From contig JAKSUS010000072.1 of NCBI GenBank assembly GCA_024408745.1, positions 1-6,287 of the forward strand: a stretch of DNA of 6,287 nt, in the 5' to 3' direction. Below are positions 4,220 through 6,287 of the stretch, piece by piece. Within the stretch, counting starts at the first letter, position 1. Each line of letters begins with the position of its first letter. The notes below the pieces were generated by a model that did no database searches, was not told the origin of the DNA, and worked only from the letters and a program-made list of their open reading frames with translations. Source of the DNA: Candidatus Gastranaerophilales bacterium (GTDB lineage Bacteria > Cyanobacteriota > Vampirovibrionia > Gastranaerophilales > JAILCC01). A program made the position numbers and the translations under genes.

Positions 4220-6139
4220 ATGTCTGATTCACAAACTATGTTGAAGCTCGGTGAAGAGTATAAATTAGCAATTAGAAAGGCTTTAAGATTATTAGGTAAA
4301 AAGAATTTATCATTAATTATCCATGGCGCAAGTTTTCCTGCAGTTGACGAACAAGATACCGGTTTTGGCTCTTTTACCTCTCAAGGTGCAAGAAATTTAG
4401 TAGATTTTACAAAAGATATTTTCTCAAGTATTCAACTTGGACCTGCTGGTAAAACTAAATCTGTTGATTCGTCACCTTACACAGGAACCGTATTTTCAGA
4501 TAATCCTTTGTTTATTGATTTGTATCAATTAACTCAGGAAAATTATGCAACTCTTTTAAGCATGGAAACATTTGAACAAATAGTTGCCAATAATCCTCAA
4601 AAAGGAAATAACAAAACCGCATATTCTTATATTTATGAAAAACAAAATTTAGCATTAAAAGAAACTTATAATACTTTTTTAAGAAAAATAGAAAATAAAG
4701 ATTCAAAAGCACTTTCATTAAATAAAGAATTTGAAAAATTTAAAAACAATAATTCCGAGTGGCTTGAAAAAGATGCTATTTATGAGGCATTGAGCGTTAA
4801 ACATAACAATGATTACTGGCCGCATTGGAATGATGAAATTGACAGAAATCTTTATAATATGGAAACAGAAGAAGGCAAAATTGCTGCTTCCCAAAGAATT
4901 GAACAATTAAAAACGAATTATGGTTATGAAATTGAGTTTTATAATTTTACACAATTTTTAATTTCAAAACAAAAAGAAGAAATGAAAAATTATGCCTTGA
5001 AAAACGGTATTAAAATGATTGCAGACAGACAAGTCGCTTTCTCAGACAGAGATTGCTGGGCTAATCAATCATTATTCTTAAAAGGCTGGTGTTTGGGTTG
5101 TCCGCCGGATTATTTCTCAAAAGACGGTCAGGCCTGGGGTTTCAATGTTATGGATCCCGAAAAATTATTCAGTCCTGACGGCTCATTAGGCGAAGGCGGA
5201 GTTTTGATGTTTAACCTGTTTAGAAAAATGTTTAAGGAAAACCCCGGCGGTGTAAGAATTGACCACTTTGTCGGTTTGGTCGATCCTTGGGTATATAAAG
5301 CAGGTAAAACTCCAAAAGTTGAAGATGGTGCAGGCAGATTATATTCTTCACCTGAGCATCCGGAACTTTCAAAATATGCTATACCATCTGTTGATGATTT
5401 AAACATGGATGTTAGCCCTGATAATGAATACAGGGTTAAAACACTTACTCCTAAACAGATTTCTTTATATGCAAGATTAATTGAAAAAATTATTATTGCT
5501 GCCGCTAAAACAGAAGGTGTCGATAAAGATTCTATTATTTGCGAAGATTTAGGAACGCTAACATATCCTGTTGAACAGGTTATGAAACAATTTGAACTTA
5601 ACGGTATGAGGGTTACTCAATTTGTTAAACCTGAAGATCCTAATCATTCTTACAGAGGTAAAAACACAAAGGAAAAAGATTGGATAATGTTGGGTACACA
5701 TGATAATGAACCTATTTCATTTTGGGCAAAAGCAACGATAAAAACACCTGAAATAGAATTGCATGCTAAAAATTTAGCTGATGATTTATGTTGGGATGAA
5801 CATTATATCGGTTCTTATGTTGATATTTTGAAGAAAAATCCTATGGAACTTGCTAAAGCAAAATGCGTTGAACTTTTTGCGGCAAATGCACAAAATATTC
5901 AAATCTTCTTCTCCGATTTCTTTGGAATTGAAGATGTTTATAATAAACCCGGCACATCAGGTGATGCCAATTGGGCTTTAAGATTGCCGAATAATTTTGA
6001 ATGGTTTTATTTTAATCAGTTAGTACAAGGTAAGGCTTTGAATTTAGCTGAAATCTTGGCATACGCCTTAAAAGTTAGAGGATTGGATAAAGATAATGCT
6101 GATTTAATTCAAAAATTAGAAAATTATGCAAAGATATGA
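4220..6139 (+). CDS. malQ: 4-alpha-glucanotransferase (amylomaltase, GH77), enlarged form
   Basis: A 639-residue cytoplasmic GH77 enzyme that transfers alpha-1,4-glucan segments between maltodextrins, used in glycogen or maltose metabolism. Recognisable blocks: IIHGASFPA and SIQLGPAGK near the N-terminus (33-78), SSPYTG...FSDNPLFIDL (84-101), WLEKDAIYEAL (181-191), MIADRQVAFSDRDCWAN (266-282) and PPDYFSKDGQAWG (295-307). Catalytic residues: nucleophile D348 in VRIDHF, acid/base E442 in ICEDLG, and D495 in GTHDNEP; then NKPGTSGDANWALRLP near the C-terminus. Typical short bacterial amylomaltases have about 500 residues; this one has about 45 extra between D348 and E442. No signal peptide. ATG 4220 has the AAGGCGG ribosome site. 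It is the only gene in its transcript and ends at two hairpins. Identification is firm; specificity is unproven. Confidence 0.95.
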   Translation: MSDSQTMLKLGEEYKLAIRKALRLLGKKNLSLIIHGASFPAVDEQDTGFGSFTSQGARNLVDFTKDIFSSIQLGPAGKTKSVDSSPYTGTVFSDNPLFIDLYQLTQENYATLLSMETFEQIVANNPQKGNNKTAYSYIYEKQNLALKETYNTFLRKIENKDSKALSLNKEFEKFKNNNSEWLEKDAIYEALSVKHNNDYWPHWNDEIDRNLYNMETEEGKIAASQRIEQLKTNYGYEIEFYNFTQFLISKQKEEMKNYALKNGIKMIADRQVAFSDRDCWANQSLFLKGWCLGCPPDYFSKDGQAWGFNVMDPEKLFSPDGSLGEGGVLMFNLFRKMFKENPGGVRIDHFVGLVDPWVYKAGKTPKVEDGAGRLYSSPEHPELSKYAIPSVDDLNMDVSPDNEYRVKTLTPKQISLYARLIEKIIIAAAKTEGVDKDSIICEDLGTLTYPVEQVMKQFELNGMRVTQFVKPEDPNHSYRGKNTKEKDWIMLGTHDNEPISFWAKATIKTPEIELHAKNLADDLCWDEHYIGSYVDILKKNPMELAKAKCVELFAANAQNIQIFFSDFFGIEDVYNKPGTSGDANWALRLPNNFEWFYFNQLVQGKALNLAEILAYALKVRGLDKDNADLIQKLENYAKI

Positions 6140-6144
6140 AAGCC

Positions 6145-6175
6145 TGATTTTTGGATGAAAATCAAAATCTTTTTT
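6145..6175 (+). terminator. First candidate malQ terminator
   Basis: TGATTTT (6145-6151) pairs with AAAATCA (6158-6164) around a six-base loop, five bases after the malQ stop, followed by AAATC and a run of six Ts. The stem is AT-rich and so weak, but the T run is good. Confidence 0.45.
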
Positions 6176-6197
6176 GAGAATTTGTTTAATTAATTGT

Positions 6198-6230
6198 ATT
6201 CGCCTTTTGGTATAAAGGCGAATTTTATTT
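6198..6230 (+). terminator. Strong intrinsic terminator of malQ
   Basis: ATTCGCCTTT (6198-6207) pairs perfectly with AAAGGCGAAT (6214-6223) around loop TGGTAT, followed by TTTTATTT. This is a ten-pair stem and the strongest + strand terminator in the window. Confidence 0.85.
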
Positions 6231-6239
6231 GCATAAAAT

Positions 6240-6267
6240 AAAAAAAACTGAGGTTTTTAGGCCTCAG
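6240..6267 (-). terminator. Terminator of a minus-strand gene beyond the right edge
   Basis: Read on the minus strand, CTGAGG (6267-6262) and CCTCAG (6253-6248) flank an eight-base loop and are followed by eight Ts (6247-6240). It faces away from malQ. A convergent gene should therefore end just to its right; stop codons in more than one frame occur in 6268-6287, and its coding part is outside the window. Confidence 0.7.
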
Positions 6268-6287
6268 CACTAGCACAGAAATAGTTA

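Noticed and set aside
5128..5406. A 92-codon minus-strand frame inside malQ.
   Set aside because: It lies opposite the catalytic core of a clear GH77 enzyme and has no supporting features.

Overview
This window is an AT-rich bacterial chromosome segment (roughly 30% GC by eye). It holds six protein loci: a PHP-domain phosphoesterase (+), the division/cell-wall ABC transporter genes ftsX and ftsE (-, with ftsE broken), a tandem pair of small paralogous proteins (-), an acidic disordered protein of unknown function (-), and a large 4-alpha-glucanotransferase, malQ (+). No rRNA, tRNA, CRISPR array, transposase or phage gene is visible. The two small paralogues start with an I-x-x-I-x-F-x-G-like N-terminus. 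From memory, this resembles small proteins of gut Gastranaerophilales (Melainabacteria/Vampirovibrionia, non-photosynthetic relatives of Cyanobacteria). Low GC and a Gram-negative style FtsEX fit that, but the assignment is an inference.

Layout. Bases 1-356 are non-coding and contain five consecutive strong hairpins (67-233), then AT-rich sequence with an extended -10 promoter directly before the PHP start codon. The PHP gene (357-1196) converges on ftsX with an 18-base gap. ftsE lies just upstream of ftsX, with a clear Shine-Dalgarno site for ftsX between them. ftsE has its own promoter but is split into two frames at a near-duplicated FDNIAY/YDNVAY segment; one extra base in an A5 run would rejoin the frames. 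Upstream on the same strand lie the two small paralogues, translationally coupled, with their own promoter. Further upstream is the 135-residue acidic protein. A 275-base divergent region (3945-4219) separates it from malQ and carries promoter-like elements facing both ways, including a second copy of the PHP promoter core placed just before a possible 25-codon leaderless ORF. malQ ends at two hairpins followed by T runs, and a further hairpin on the other strand ends a gene arriving from beyond the right edge.

How the genes relate. FtsE and FtsX form one membrane complex that controls peptidoglycan hydrolysis at division. MalQ is a stand-alone alpha-glucan metabolism enzyme, and the PHP protein is probably a small nucleotide or RNA-end phosphoesterase. 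There is no sign that the window is one functional pathway. I do not see a convincing new multi-gene system. The points most worth following are the ftsE break with its duplication, the tandem small-protein family, the hairpin cluster, the two leaderless-looking promoters, and the insertion between the MalQ catalytic residues.
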